Positions 30,348 through 37,895 of a stretch of DNA of 64,000 bases are shown here, in pieces (position 1 is the first letter of the stretch; the number at the start of each line of letters is the position of its first letter). The notes below the pieces were generated by a model. The model saw nothing but the letters and a program-made list of their open reading frames with translations. It searched no databases and was not told the origin of the DNA. The position numbers were made by a program, and so were the translations under genes. This DNA is from Bordetella parapertussis (GTDB lineage Bacteria; Pseudomonadota; Gammaproteobacteria; Burkholderiales; Burkholderiaceae_B), in contig CAMBFI010000005.1 of assembly GCA_945865935.1 (NCBI GenBank), positions 101,641 through 165,640 of the forward strand. The letters run 5' to 3'.

Positions 30348-31274
30348 TTACTCGTCGCGGTGCTCCTCAAAAACAATATGTGCAAGACCGTCTTCCGTGG
30401 CCAAGCCTACCTTGGCTCCGATGGGCAGAGTCGCTTTCATTGGCGTATGCCCAAACGGCAAACCCGTAATCACCGGTATACCAACTGACTGCTTGATAAA
30501 TCGGATCGCAGTCTGCAAATCGTAACCACGATCATGCTCGGCCAAGCGGTAGTCCGTAAAGCCCCCTAGTATCAAGGCTTTTTGTTTAGACAAGATCCCC
30601 GCTTGAGCGAGCTGAAGCAGCATCCGTTCAATACGGTAAGGATGCTCACCCACATCTTCTATGAACAAAATACCTTTCTTAATTTTGGGCATAAAGGGTG
30701 TGCCAATCAGCGCTGTGATCATCGCCAGATTTCCGCCCCACAAGACGCCACGACAATCGACGGCATCCGCATCTTCAGACTCGAAGCTAAGAATTTCAAG
30801 TTCACCGCGCATCACTTCACCAAAAATCTCAGTCGTTAATATTTCTGGCTTGGTTGCGCCAAAATCATAGCAAACGGTTGGTCCTGCATAACTCACCATC
30901 CCAGTCTTGGCGAGCAGCGCCAAATTAAAGGCGGTGAAATCACTCTGCCCCACAAAGCGCTTGTTCGTGTCCGCCAGCAGACGCCAATCAATATGAGGCA
31001 GCAGGCGAGTCAAACCGTACCCACCGCGCGAGGCCATCACAATCGGCAGGCTTTGTTTTGCCGCGCGATGCAAACCACCGAGTCGTGCTTGATCGGATCC
31101 CGCAAACCGCTGCTCGCGCGAAAGCGTCTCGCGATCAAGCGAAACTTTAAAACCCATTTTCTCAAGGCGTTTTACGCCACGCGCCAAGACCTTTGCATCA
31201 GCAACCGCACTCGACGGTGACACGACATAGATGCCCCGGGCCCGCGTATCTACAGCTGATTCTTTCTTGATCAT
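30348..31274 (-). CDS. ldcA: Muramoyl-tetrapeptide LD-carboxypeptidase-like (S66 family)
   Basis: The 308-residue protein matches the S66 peptidases. The motif IVMASRGGYGLTRLLPHIDW is followed by the nucleophile Ser (near residue 111) in VGQSDFTAFN. The Glu lies in LWGGNLAM and the His in LPFGHTPMKATLPIG. LdcA trims the terminal D-Ala from murein tetrapeptides during recycling in the cytoplasm. The related MccF branch has other substrates, so function is inferred. The frame opens at 31364 inside tadA; the ATG at 31274, just after the tadA stop, aligns best. Confidence 0.88.
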   Translation of the reverse strand: MIKKESAVDTRARGIYVVSPSSAVADAKVLARGVKRLEKMGFKVSLDRETLSREQRFAGSDQARLGGLHRAAKQSLPIVMASRGGYGLTRLLPHIDWRLLADTNKRFVGQSDFTAFNLALLAKTGMVSYAGPTVCYDFGATKPEILTTEIFGEVMRGELEILSFESEDADAVDCRGVLWGGNLAMITALIGTPFMPKIKKGILFIEDVGEHPYRIERMLLQLAQAGILSKQKALILGGFTDYRLAEHDRGYDLQTAIRFIKQSVGIPVITGLPFGHTPMKATLPIGAKVGLATEDGLAHIVFEEHRDE

Positions 31275-31287
31275 ATTGTCTCGTGCC

Positions 31288-31779
31288 TCAAGTTGCTTCC
31301 GGGGAGTCGCCCTGCTTAGTCTTACCCCGTCTATCTCTAAAAAAGTCTCGCAAGTATTGGCCACATTCCTCGGCCAACACGCCAGACACTGCGGTCGTCT
31401 GGTGGTTCAAGCTCGCATGTTCGAGCAGATTCACCACGCTGCCACACGCACCCGTCTTGGGATCGGCCGCAGCGAAAACAATCCGCCCTACCCGTGCATG
31501 TAACATCGCGCCAAGACACATTGCGCAGGGCTCAAGCGTGACATATAGCGTGGCGCCGGGCAGGCGGTAGTTCTGCGCCGCACGTGCCGCCGCTCGAAGC
31601 GCAACGATTTCGGCATGCGCAGTCGGATCGTGATCTACGATTGTGCGATTAAAACCTGTTGCAAGGAGTTGTCCGTCAGCGTCCAGCAAAACGGCGCCCA
31701 CGGGAACTTCGCCGAGTTCCCGTGCTTGCACGGCCTGCGCTAAGGCAAGCCGCATCATGGACTCATCCGCGGTAGACAC
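31288..31779 (-). CDS. tadA: tRNA-specific adenosine deaminase TadA
   Basis: The 163-residue zinc enzyme makes inosine at position 34 of tRNA-Arg(ACG). The Zn site is HAE (His55, catalytic Glu57) and PCAMC (Cys85 and Cys88). GEVPVGAVLL and MLHARVGRIVFAAADPKTGACGS are typical. It lies between a HAD phosphatase (17 bp overlap at its start) and the ldcA-like gene (13 bp gap), all on the minus strand, so the three are probably one operon. Confidence 0.94.
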   Translation of the reverse strand: MSTADESMMRLALAQAVQARELGEVPVGAVLLDADGQLLATGFNRTIVDHDPTAHAEIVALRAAARAAQNYRLPGATLYVTLEPCAMCLGAMLHARVGRIVFAAADPKTGACGSVVNLLEHASLNHQTTAVSGVLAEECGQYLRDFFRDRRGKTKQGDSPEAT

Positions 31780-32608
31780 GGGATTTCAGGGCGATCCGGC
31801 CCGCGAGGCTCGTCAAGGCCTCTTCGAGCCACTGATAGAGCTCGGCGTCATCATCGTAACGAGCCTGATTAAGATTGGATACACGACCGTCCTCAATGAA
31901 GCCCCAAGCCCGGCTGCGCTTATCGCGATGTTTAGGATCCCAGACCCCGAACGCGAAACCGCCTGAGCTGCGGATCAAGGAAAAACAAGGGATGTCGGTG
32001 TAACCGTCGCCCACAAACACCATTTGATCAAACGGCACGCGCAGACGGTCTTCTGCCACCTTGCGGTTCACCTCAAACGGCTTGCCCACAAAAGCGGGGC
32101 CGACAATCCCCTTTTGAATATGGAACAAGTAACGTGTCTTGTCTGTGAAGCTCACAATCCTTCTTGGGAAAGCAATACCGCCGGTCTCATCGTAGATAAA
32201 CTCAGAGGCCCAAATCGCACTAAATTCGGAAGCAATCGGAGTGTGGCGCACGACGTCACCAATTCCGCTGGAGATGAGATAGAACTCGAGTTGCACCTGC
32301 GGATGTGCGCGGCGTACTTGCTCCCGGAGGCGAGAAAACAAGGTCGTCACGCCGGTGTGCAAAGGCAAGGCACGTCCCCATGCCTGTAGCCGCTCTTGCG
32401 TAATTAAGCCATGCTCACCGCGTTGTGACAGCGCGATCATCTCGTGCAAATAGGCGGGAACCGGATCCCAGTCTTGTGCGAGTAATGGATCGACCTGGCC
32501 CGACCAAAACTGCTGGGTATCTACGCCCATAGTCTCTAGGAAGCCCGAGGTGCTATCCGGGGCAAGCGTGTCGTCAAAATCGAAAATTAGCGCAATGACG
32601 TCAGACAT
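31763..32608 (-). CDS. HAD-superfamily hydrolase, phosphoserine-phosphatase-like
   Basis: The 281-residue protein has the HAD motifs in order: FDFDDTLAPDST at residue 8 (nucleophile Asp), the Ser of FYLISSGIGDVV, a Lys in the stretch FVGKPFEVNRK, and VFVGDGYTDIPCFSLI (acidic motif IV). A helical cap lies between motifs I and II. The substrate is unknown; proteins of this kind are often annotated as phosphoserine phosphatase-like. The frame extends to 32695, but the ATG at 32608 gives MSDVIALIFDFDDT and is preferred. It overlaps tadA by 17 bp. Confidence 0.8.
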   Translation of the reverse strand: MSDVIALIFDFDDTLAPDSTSGFLETMGVDTQQFWSGQVDPLLAQDWDPVPAYLHEMIALSQRGEHGLITQERLQAWGRALPLHTGVTTLFSRLREQVRRAHPQVQLEFYLISSGIGDVVRHTPIASEFSAIWASEFIYDETGGIAFPRRIVSFTDKTRYLFHIQKGIVGPAFVGKPFEVNRKVAEDRLRVPFDQMVFVGDGYTDIPCFSLIRSSGGFAFGVWDPKHRDKRSRAWGFIEDGRVSNLNQARYDDDAELYQWLEEALTSLAGRIALKSRVYRG

Positions 32609-32744
32609 CGTCTCTACCGCTTTATTCAGAATACATGCATTGTACCGAGCATTTGCACGACTCAGACTCCCCAAAAACACGCCTAAAACTGCCACGGGAT
32701 TGAGTTAAGCTTCAGTTACCCCCCTGATCACTACCTGCGTCACG

Positions 32745-33587
32745 ATGACTGAACCTGACATCCGTCCTGAACAATCCCCAGAGTTGCTTAAAGCACTGCA
32801 TATTCTGACGCGCGACGGCAAACTCAATCAAGATAGCCGACGCAAGCTTAAACAGGTCTACCACTTGCATCAGTTTATTGAGCCACTGCTCAAGGAGCTG
32901 TCGCTTGACCGTCCTGATTTCAGCGTGGTTGATCACGGTGCCGGCAAGTCCTATTTGGGATTTATTCTGGTGGACTTATATTTACGCCATCACGCTGTCC
33001 AAGCGACTATGCTGAGCATTGAGAGTCGACCTGAACTTGTCACCCACGCCAGAGAACTTGCCAATAAGCTTGGGTTCACGCAGATGCGATTCCTGAATCA
33101 GACGGTGGCACAAGCGATTGCCTCTGACGAGATCGATGCACGTGTCGACATGGTCACGGCCTTGCATGCGTGCAATACCGCAACCGATGACGCCATCCGC
33201 TTTGGTCTCACTAAACAAGCGCGCTACATGGTGCTTGTGCCCTGCTGTCAAGCCGAGGTGGCCAGCGTCTTGCGCAAAAACAAGTCCATACAGTTGAAAG
33301 ACCCGTTAACTGAAATTTGGCGCCATCCGTTACACACACGAGAGTTCGGCAGCCAAGTGACCAACTCATTGCGTTGCCTACAACTCGAAGCGCATGGCTA
33401 CCAAGTCACGGTGACCGAACTCGTAGGGTGGGAGCACTCCATGAAGAACGAGCTCATCATCGCCGAGCGCAAAGGGCCCGTAAAGCCCGTTGCCGCCGCA
33501 CGCTTACGGGCTGTGCTCGAGCGAATAGGACTCGTGGAACTACAAGAGCGTTTCTTTGTGCCAACGACTGAAGGACAACAGGCATGA
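32745..33587 (+). CDS. SAM-dependent methyltransferase (Methyltransf_32-like), target unknown
   Basis: The 280-residue protein has a class I methyltransferase core. DHGAGKSYLGFILVDLYL near residue 65 is motif I, followed by SIESRPELVTHA, VTALHACNTATDDAIRFG and LVPCCQAEVA near 166. The CC pair and LHAC motif are typical of a family that includes eukaryotic METTL25-like proteins; none of the bacterial members is known to me to have a defined substrate. It overlaps the next gene by 4 bp (ATGA), so the two are co-expressed. It diverges from the HAD gene. Confidence 0.78.
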   Translation: MTEPDIRPEQSPELLKALHILTRDGKLNQDSRRKLKQVYHLHQFIEPLLKELSLDRPDFSVVDHGAGKSYLGFILVDLYLRHHAVQATMLSIESRPELVTHARELANKLGFTQMRFLNQTVAQAIASDEIDARVDMVTALHACNTATDDAIRFGLTKQARYMVLVPCCQAEVASVLRKNKSIQLKDPLTEIWRHPLHTREFGSQVTNSLRCLQLEAHGYQVTVTELVGWEHSMKNELIIAERKGPVKPVAAARLRAVLERIGLVELQERFFVPTTEGQQA

Positions 33588-34474
33588 GCGCCGGGCGCGA
33601 AGCGCGCCTCGCCCAGGCAAAGATACTCATCGCAGGTTGTGGCGATCTGGGTATTCGGCTTGCGCATCGTTTGGGAGCGCTCTCGACAACAGACGTCTAT
33701 GGTCTGCGCCGCACCCCGGACAGAACGCTAGCGATGCCAGCAAACTTTCAATGGGTAAGTGGCGATCTCACCCAGGAGGGCTCGCTGGCCCAGTTGCCGC
33801 ACGACCTCACTCACATTGTGTTCGCTGCCGCACCAAACGCACGCACGCCCGCGGACTACGAGGCCGTCTACCTGCATGGGTTACAGCGCATCATCCACGC
33901 CTGCGCCTCGCCCGCGCTTAAGCGGATTGTGTTTATCTCTTCTACGGCTGTATACAGTGACCACGGGGATCAGTGGGTGGACGAGACCACGCCCACCGCA
34001 CCGACACACTTCAATGGCAAAACACTCTGTGCAGCCGAGCAATGGTTGCAAGAGTTTGGTGTGGACCACCAGGTCGAAACGCTCAGTTTGCGCTTATCCG
34101 GAATCTACGGACCGGGTCGCAATTTCTTGCTCGATCGCCTGCGCCTAGGGCAAGCCGCAGCGCCTTTGGGAGAAGAGCATTGGGCTAATCGCATCCACGT
34201 CGAGGATGCAGCCGCCGCGGTCGTCCACTTGCTGTCGATTAGTCAGCCTGACCCAACCTACCTTGTCACGGACAGCACCCCTTTGCCGATGCGCACGCTT
34301 TATAAAGCGTTGGCAAAAATTGTCGGAGGCCCTTGCCCACCTGTGGGACCGGCACCTGCGATGGTCGGCAGCAAGCGGCTCAGTAATAAGCGTCTACTTG
34401 CAACAGGCTTTGCACTACGCTGGCCAGACAGTCGCGAGGGCTATGCGGCCTCACTCACTAAGCAGGATAATTGA
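33584..34474 (+). CDS. NAD-dependent epimerase/dehydratase-like SDR (YeeZ-like)
   Basis: The 296-residue protein has an N-terminal Rossmann fold (ILIAGCGDLGIRLAHRL) and extended-SDR features (VFISSTAVYSDHGDQWVDE, LRLSGIYGPGRN, NRIHVEDAA). Where extended SDRs have YxxxK, this one reads HFNGK with no Tyr, as in the atypical YeeZ branch. Its activity is therefore uncertain. It is translationally coupled to the methyltransferase before it and overlaps convergent greB by 17 bp. Confidence 0.78.
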   Translation: MSAGREARLAQAKILIAGCGDLGIRLAHRLGALSTTDVYGLRRTPDRTLAMPANFQWVSGDLTQEGSLAQLPHDLTHIVFAAAPNARTPADYEAVYLHGLQRIIHACASPALKRIVFISSTAVYSDHGDQWVDETTPTAPTHFNGKTLCAAEQWLQEFGVDHQVETLSLRLSGIYGPGRNFLLDRLRLGQAAAPLGEEHWANRIHVEDAAAAVVHLLSISQPDPTYLVTDSTPLPMRTLYKALAKIVGGPCPPVGPAPAMVGSKRLSNKRLLATGFALRWPDSREGYAASLTKQDN

Positions 34475-35009
34475 TCTCAAGAATATCGAGCTCTTCGATG
34501 CCACCTGGTGTGCGCAAGGTCACCACATCACCGACTCGACTTTTTGTCAGCGCACGCGCCACCGGGGACACCCAGCTGATTTTGCCCTGCAAGGGCTCCG
34601 CTTCATCGACACCGACGATCGTCACGAGGTGTTCCTCACCATCCTGATTCACATATTGCACCGTCGCACCAAAAAACACCTGATCACGATTGGTCTGTGC
34701 AGCAGGGTCGACGATCTCGGCGAGTTCCAAACGCTTGGTTAGAAATCGCATACGACGATCGATTTCCCGCAAGCGCTTTTTGCCGTAGAGGTAATCACCG
34801 TTCTCAGAACGATCACCATTAGAGGCGGCCCAAGAAACGATTTGCACCATCGCAGGACGCTCCTCGTTCATGAGATGCGCCAACTCCTCACGCAGAGCCG
34901 CGTAGCCCTGAGGCGTCAGATAGTTTTTTGTACCTTTTGGCAACGCCAGCGCTTCAGGAAGATCCTCATCCTGATCGCCCTCTTGTTCTTTTACAAATGC
35001 TTTATTCAT
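34458..35009 (-). CDS. greB: Transcription elongation factor GreB
   Basis: The 183-residue protein has the GreA/GreB coiled-coil domain (TPQGYAALREELAHLMNEERP) with the acidic tip DRSENGDYLYGKKRLREID, and a C-terminal FKBP-like domain. GKKRLREIDRRMRFLTKRLE is characteristic of GreB rather than GreA. It stimulates transcript cleavage in backtracked RNA polymerase. A 25-residue acidic extension precedes the core. It starts 6 bp after the RNase AM-like gene. Confidence 0.93.
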   Translation of the reverse strand: MNKAFVKEQEGDQDEDLPEALALPKGTKNYLTPQGYAALREELAHLMNEERPAMVQIVSWAASNGDRSENGDYLYGKKRLREIDRRMRFLTKRLELAEIVDPAAQTNRDQVFFGATVQYVNQDGEEHLVTIVGVDEAEPLQGKISWVSPVARALTKSRVGDVVTLRTPGGIEELDILEINYPA

Positions 35010-35015
35010 AGGGCA

Positions 35016-35867
35016 TTAAACCAAGGCATCCCAGACGGGCTTCAAGTCGCTCGGCAAGGGTGGCAGACTACCCAAATCGTAGCGTCCCTCGCCGGGGCCG
35101 TGAAAATCAGAGCCGCACGAGGCCAGGAAACCATACTGCCTCGCAACCCCAGCATAGGTTTGATATTGCCCAGGGTGATGACTACCCGTAATGACCTCAA
35201 TACCTTTTCCACCCAACTCTTTAAACGCAGTAAAAAACGCATCAAATTGTGTGTCTGTAAATTCATAGCGACCCGGATGTGCAATCACTGCCGCACCGCC
35301 CGCATGGTTAATCCAAGAGATCGCTTGGTCTAAGGCTGCCCAGCACATCGGCTCATGCGCAGGCCCGCCATCATGCAAATAACGATCAAAGGCTGTTTGC
35401 ACGGTAGGACAAAACTTCGCCTGATGCAAATAGCGTCCGAAGTGGGTCCGGCTGATCAGTTCAGCATTGCCAGCTAACTTTGATGCGCCTTCGAAGGCAC
35501 CTGGCATCCCCAACTCTGCTAAGCGCTCGCCGATACGTTGTGCGCGATCAGAGCGGCCACTGCGTGTGATACGCAGTCCTTCAGAGAGCGCCGCGTTGTG
35601 CGGATCAATTCCCAAGCCAATGATGTGGACAGTCTTACCCGCCCACGTCACCGAGATCTCCACACCACAAAGATAATCCAGTCCGATTTGCTGTGCAGTC
35701 TGCTGCGCGAGCACTTGCCCAGCGAGCTCATCGTGGTCTGTCAACGACCATAAGGTCACGCCGCGCTCTTTCGCTCGTCGCGCAACAACATCAGGCGCAA
35801 GCAAACCATCCGACACAGTCGAATGGCAATGCAAATCAGCACAAAAGGATGTGGTTCGATCAGACAT
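35016..35867 (-). CDS. rnm: PHP-domain phosphoesterase, RNase AM/YciV-like
   Basis: The 283-residue protein has a PHP metal site: DLHCHSTVSDG at residue 11, LTDHDELAG near 42, GVEISVTW near 68, HPGRYE near 197, and GSDFHGPG near 252. All the His and Asp residues for three metals are present. The layout matches YciV, now known as RNase AM, a 5'-3' exonuclease acting on RNA 5' ends and on 3',5'-bisphosphates. It is placed between the hydrolase and greB on the same strand. Confidence 0.88.
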   Translation of the reverse strand: MSDRTTSFCADLHCHSTVSDGLLAPDVVARRAKERGVTLWSLTDHDELAGQVLAQQTAQQIGLDYLCGVEISVTWAGKTVHIIGLGIDPHNAALSEGLRITRSGRSDRAQRIGERLAELGMPGAFEGASKLAGNAELISRTHFGRYLHQAKFCPTVQTAFDRYLHDGGPAHEPMCWAALDQAISWINHAGGAAVIAHPGRYEFTDTQFDAFFTAFKELGGKGIEVITGSHHPGQYQTYAGVARQYGFLASCGSDFHGPGEGRYDLGSLPPLPSDLKPVWDALV

Positions 35868-35886
35868 AGGAGCTAGACATTCAAAA

Positions 35887-36825
35887 CTAAGGGGAACTCA
35901 AAAAATCTTCAATACAACGGACTTGATCAGCCGCCATCAGTGTTGGCGCGTGACCCACTCCAATCATCCGAACAGCCTGAGCGTTTTTATTACGGCTCAG
36001 CATTTGCGACAGCGTCTGCTCAGACAACAAATCCGAATCATTACCACGCACGATCAGTGTCGGGCAAGCTAGTGAATCGAAGGCAGACCACAAGTAGGCC
36101 TCTCCTTGCGCGGCTGCTTCAGGCGTCATTGCCTTGAACGGCTCGGCCAAAGCCAAGTCGTAATGCTTGATCCATTTGCCGTCTTGTTCGATATAGGTGT
36201 AGCGCGTCAGCGCCGCCCACTGCTCTGGGGAGTGCGGCCCAAACGAAGCCGCCGTCTGCTGAACATATTGAACCGCCTGTTCGAACGAGGCAAAACTAAC
36301 CGCCTCGCCCACGTACTGCCCGATACGCGCAAGAGACACGGGCTCGATATGCGGGCCCACGTCATTCAAGACAAGACGATCTAAGCGCATTCCGGTTGGA
36401 GGCAATATCTTGGCTACTCGTGCAGGTAAAGGCCTTGGCGACTGACTAGCCGTTACAGCGAGCAAACCTGCATAGGCCAAGCCAATTAAGCCGCCCATCG
36501 AGGTGCCAACCCAAGAAAGTCGCTCCGGCTGCAGCCTGGAAATCAAGGTCACCATGTCGCTGGTATATTGCGGCACTGCATAAAACAGAGGCTGGCTGAG
36601 TCGATCAGATAGCCCTCTACCGACGACATCCGGACACACCACGCGATAGCGCTGTGATAACGCGTGGGCCAGCACATCAAAATCACGACCGGTGCGCGTC
36701 AACCCGTGCACACACAACACCACATCGTCGTTATGCGGATCACCCCATTCCCAATACGCCATCCGGTGCGTGCCCGCAGGGCTCACACAAGAAACCGCTT
36801 CAAGACGAGGTGAGTGATCCGTCAT
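35887..36825 (-). CDS. Alpha/beta-fold hydrolase
   Basis: The 312-residue protein has the oxyanion segment CVHGLTRTGRDFD near residue 38, the nucleophile elbow WVGTSMGGLIGLAYAG near 105, an Asp in LIVRGNDSDLLSEQ and the His in IGVGHAPTLMA. The fold is certain; the substrate is unknown. Its ATG directly follows the stop of the Bug receptor gene (TAAATG), so the two are coupled. RNase AM follows 19 bp downstream. Confidence 0.82.
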   Translation of the reverse strand: MTDHSPRLEAVSCVSPAGTHRMAYWEWGDPHNDDVVLCVHGLTRTGRDFDVLAHALSQRYRVVCPDVVGRGLSDRLSQPLFYAVPQYTSDMVTLISRLQPERLSWVGTSMGGLIGLAYAGLLAVTASQSPRPLPARVAKILPPTGMRLDRLVLNDVGPHIEPVSLARIGQYVGEAVSFASFEQAVQYVQQTAASFGPHSPEQWAALTRYTYIEQDGKWIKHYDLALAEPFKAMTPEAAAQGEAYLWSAFDSLACPTLIVRGNDSDLLSEQTLSQMLSRNKNAQAVRMIGVGHAPTLMAADQVRCIEDFLSSP

Positions 36826-37782
36826 TTATTTTTTCAACATGCCGGCGTTACGAGCATCTTCCATGACCAGGGGCTGTTTCTCTTTAATGAAGGCTGGAAT
36901 TTTTTCGAGCGGAATATCCACAAGTACAAAACCGCCCTCTTCCAGCCGCTTCTTGGTGGCCGCATCTGCGTTCAGTTTCGCCATGTAATCAGACATTTTT
37001 TTCTGGATATCCAGCGGTGTGCTCTTAGGCATACCAATACCACGGTAGGCACCGTCCACCCAGTTCAGCCCCAACTCTTTGAAGGTGGGCACGTCTGGCA
37101 AGGCGGGATGACGCGTCTCTGTGGCCACAGCCAGCGTACGCACACGCGCTTTTTGCTGAATGGCCAACGGCAAATAGCCCATCGCGCCATCGACGTGCAT
37201 GCCGATCAGCGAAGAAATTAAGTCACCCGTTCCTTTGAAGGGAACATAATTCACTTTGACACCGGCAAGCTTATTTAAACGTTCCGTCGCCATATGATTG
37301 GCCGAATATTGCGCAGAACCTGCGAGCGTCATCTTGCCTGGATTCTTCTTGGCAGCCGCGACAAAATCTTGATAGGTTTTATAAGGACTATCCGCAGACA
37401 CCATCAACGCATCAGGTGTGAAGTGGTAGTAGTACACCGCATTAATATCTTGTGTTTTGTACTGCGTACCATCCTGCAATGGCTGCAACATGATGTGCGG
37501 AATATTGACGCCCACGATGTTCGTACCGTCTGCAGGATAGGTGTTCATTTGACTCCACACCAAGGCGCCACCAGCACCCGCACGGTTAATGACAACCATG
37601 GGTTGTTTAAAGTTCTTCGCCGAAAGATCCGACTGTAGACGTGCCACCACATCAGACTCTCCGCCAGGAGGAAAGGGAATGATGTATTGAATAGGCTTGT
37701 CAGAAAACACCTGCGCCTGTCCCGCGCCAATCATCGCCATACTGACCAAGCTTGCCGCACCGAGTAGTTTTATAAAACGCAT
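36826..37782 (-). CDS. Bug-family periplasmic solute-binding protein (TctC-like)
   Basis: The 318-residue protein begins with a signal peptide (MRFIKLLGAASLVSMAMIGA, cleavage near residue 23) and follows the Bug/TctC pattern: KPIQYIIPFPPGGESDVVAR, INRAGAGGALVW, YVPFKGTGDLISSLIGMHVDGAMGY cut into the usual blocks, and RHPALPDVPTFKELG. These receptors bind small carboxylates; the ligand is not predictable. No tctA or tctB is adjacent, so it is an orphan receptor, common in Alcaligenaceae. The ATG at 37782 has GGAG 7 bases upstream; the longer frame from 37842 is unlikely. Confidence 0.9.
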   Translation of the reverse strand: MRFIKLLGAASLVSMAMIGAGQAQVFSDKPIQYIIPFPPGGESDVVARLQSDLSAKNFKQPMVVINRAGAGGALVWSQMNTYPADGTNIVGVNIPHIMLQPLQDGTQYKTQDINAVYYYHFTPDALMVSADSPYKTYQDFVAAAKKNPGKMTLAGSAQYSANHMATERLNKLAGVKVNYVPFKGTGDLISSLIGMHVDGAMGYLPLAIQQKARVRTLAVATETRHPALPDVPTFKELGLNWVDGAYRGIGMPKSTPLDIQKKMSDYMAKLNADAATKKRLEEGGFVLVDIPLEKIPAFIKEKQPLVMEDARNAGMLKK

Positions 37783-37895
37783 GAGATATCTCCGTTGTTG
37801 GATGTTGCTTCTTAAAGACAGCCTGAGTTTAGCTGAGTCCAACCGCTAGGTGTCATATGAATCGGGACAGAAGCTGGGATTTTCTGGGTTACTTC

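Noticed and set aside
30337..30361. Hairpin ACCGCGAC/GTCGCGGT as terminator between AGCS and ldcA
   Set aside because: It extends into the ldcA coding end and has no T-run on either strand, so it is not listed as a feature.
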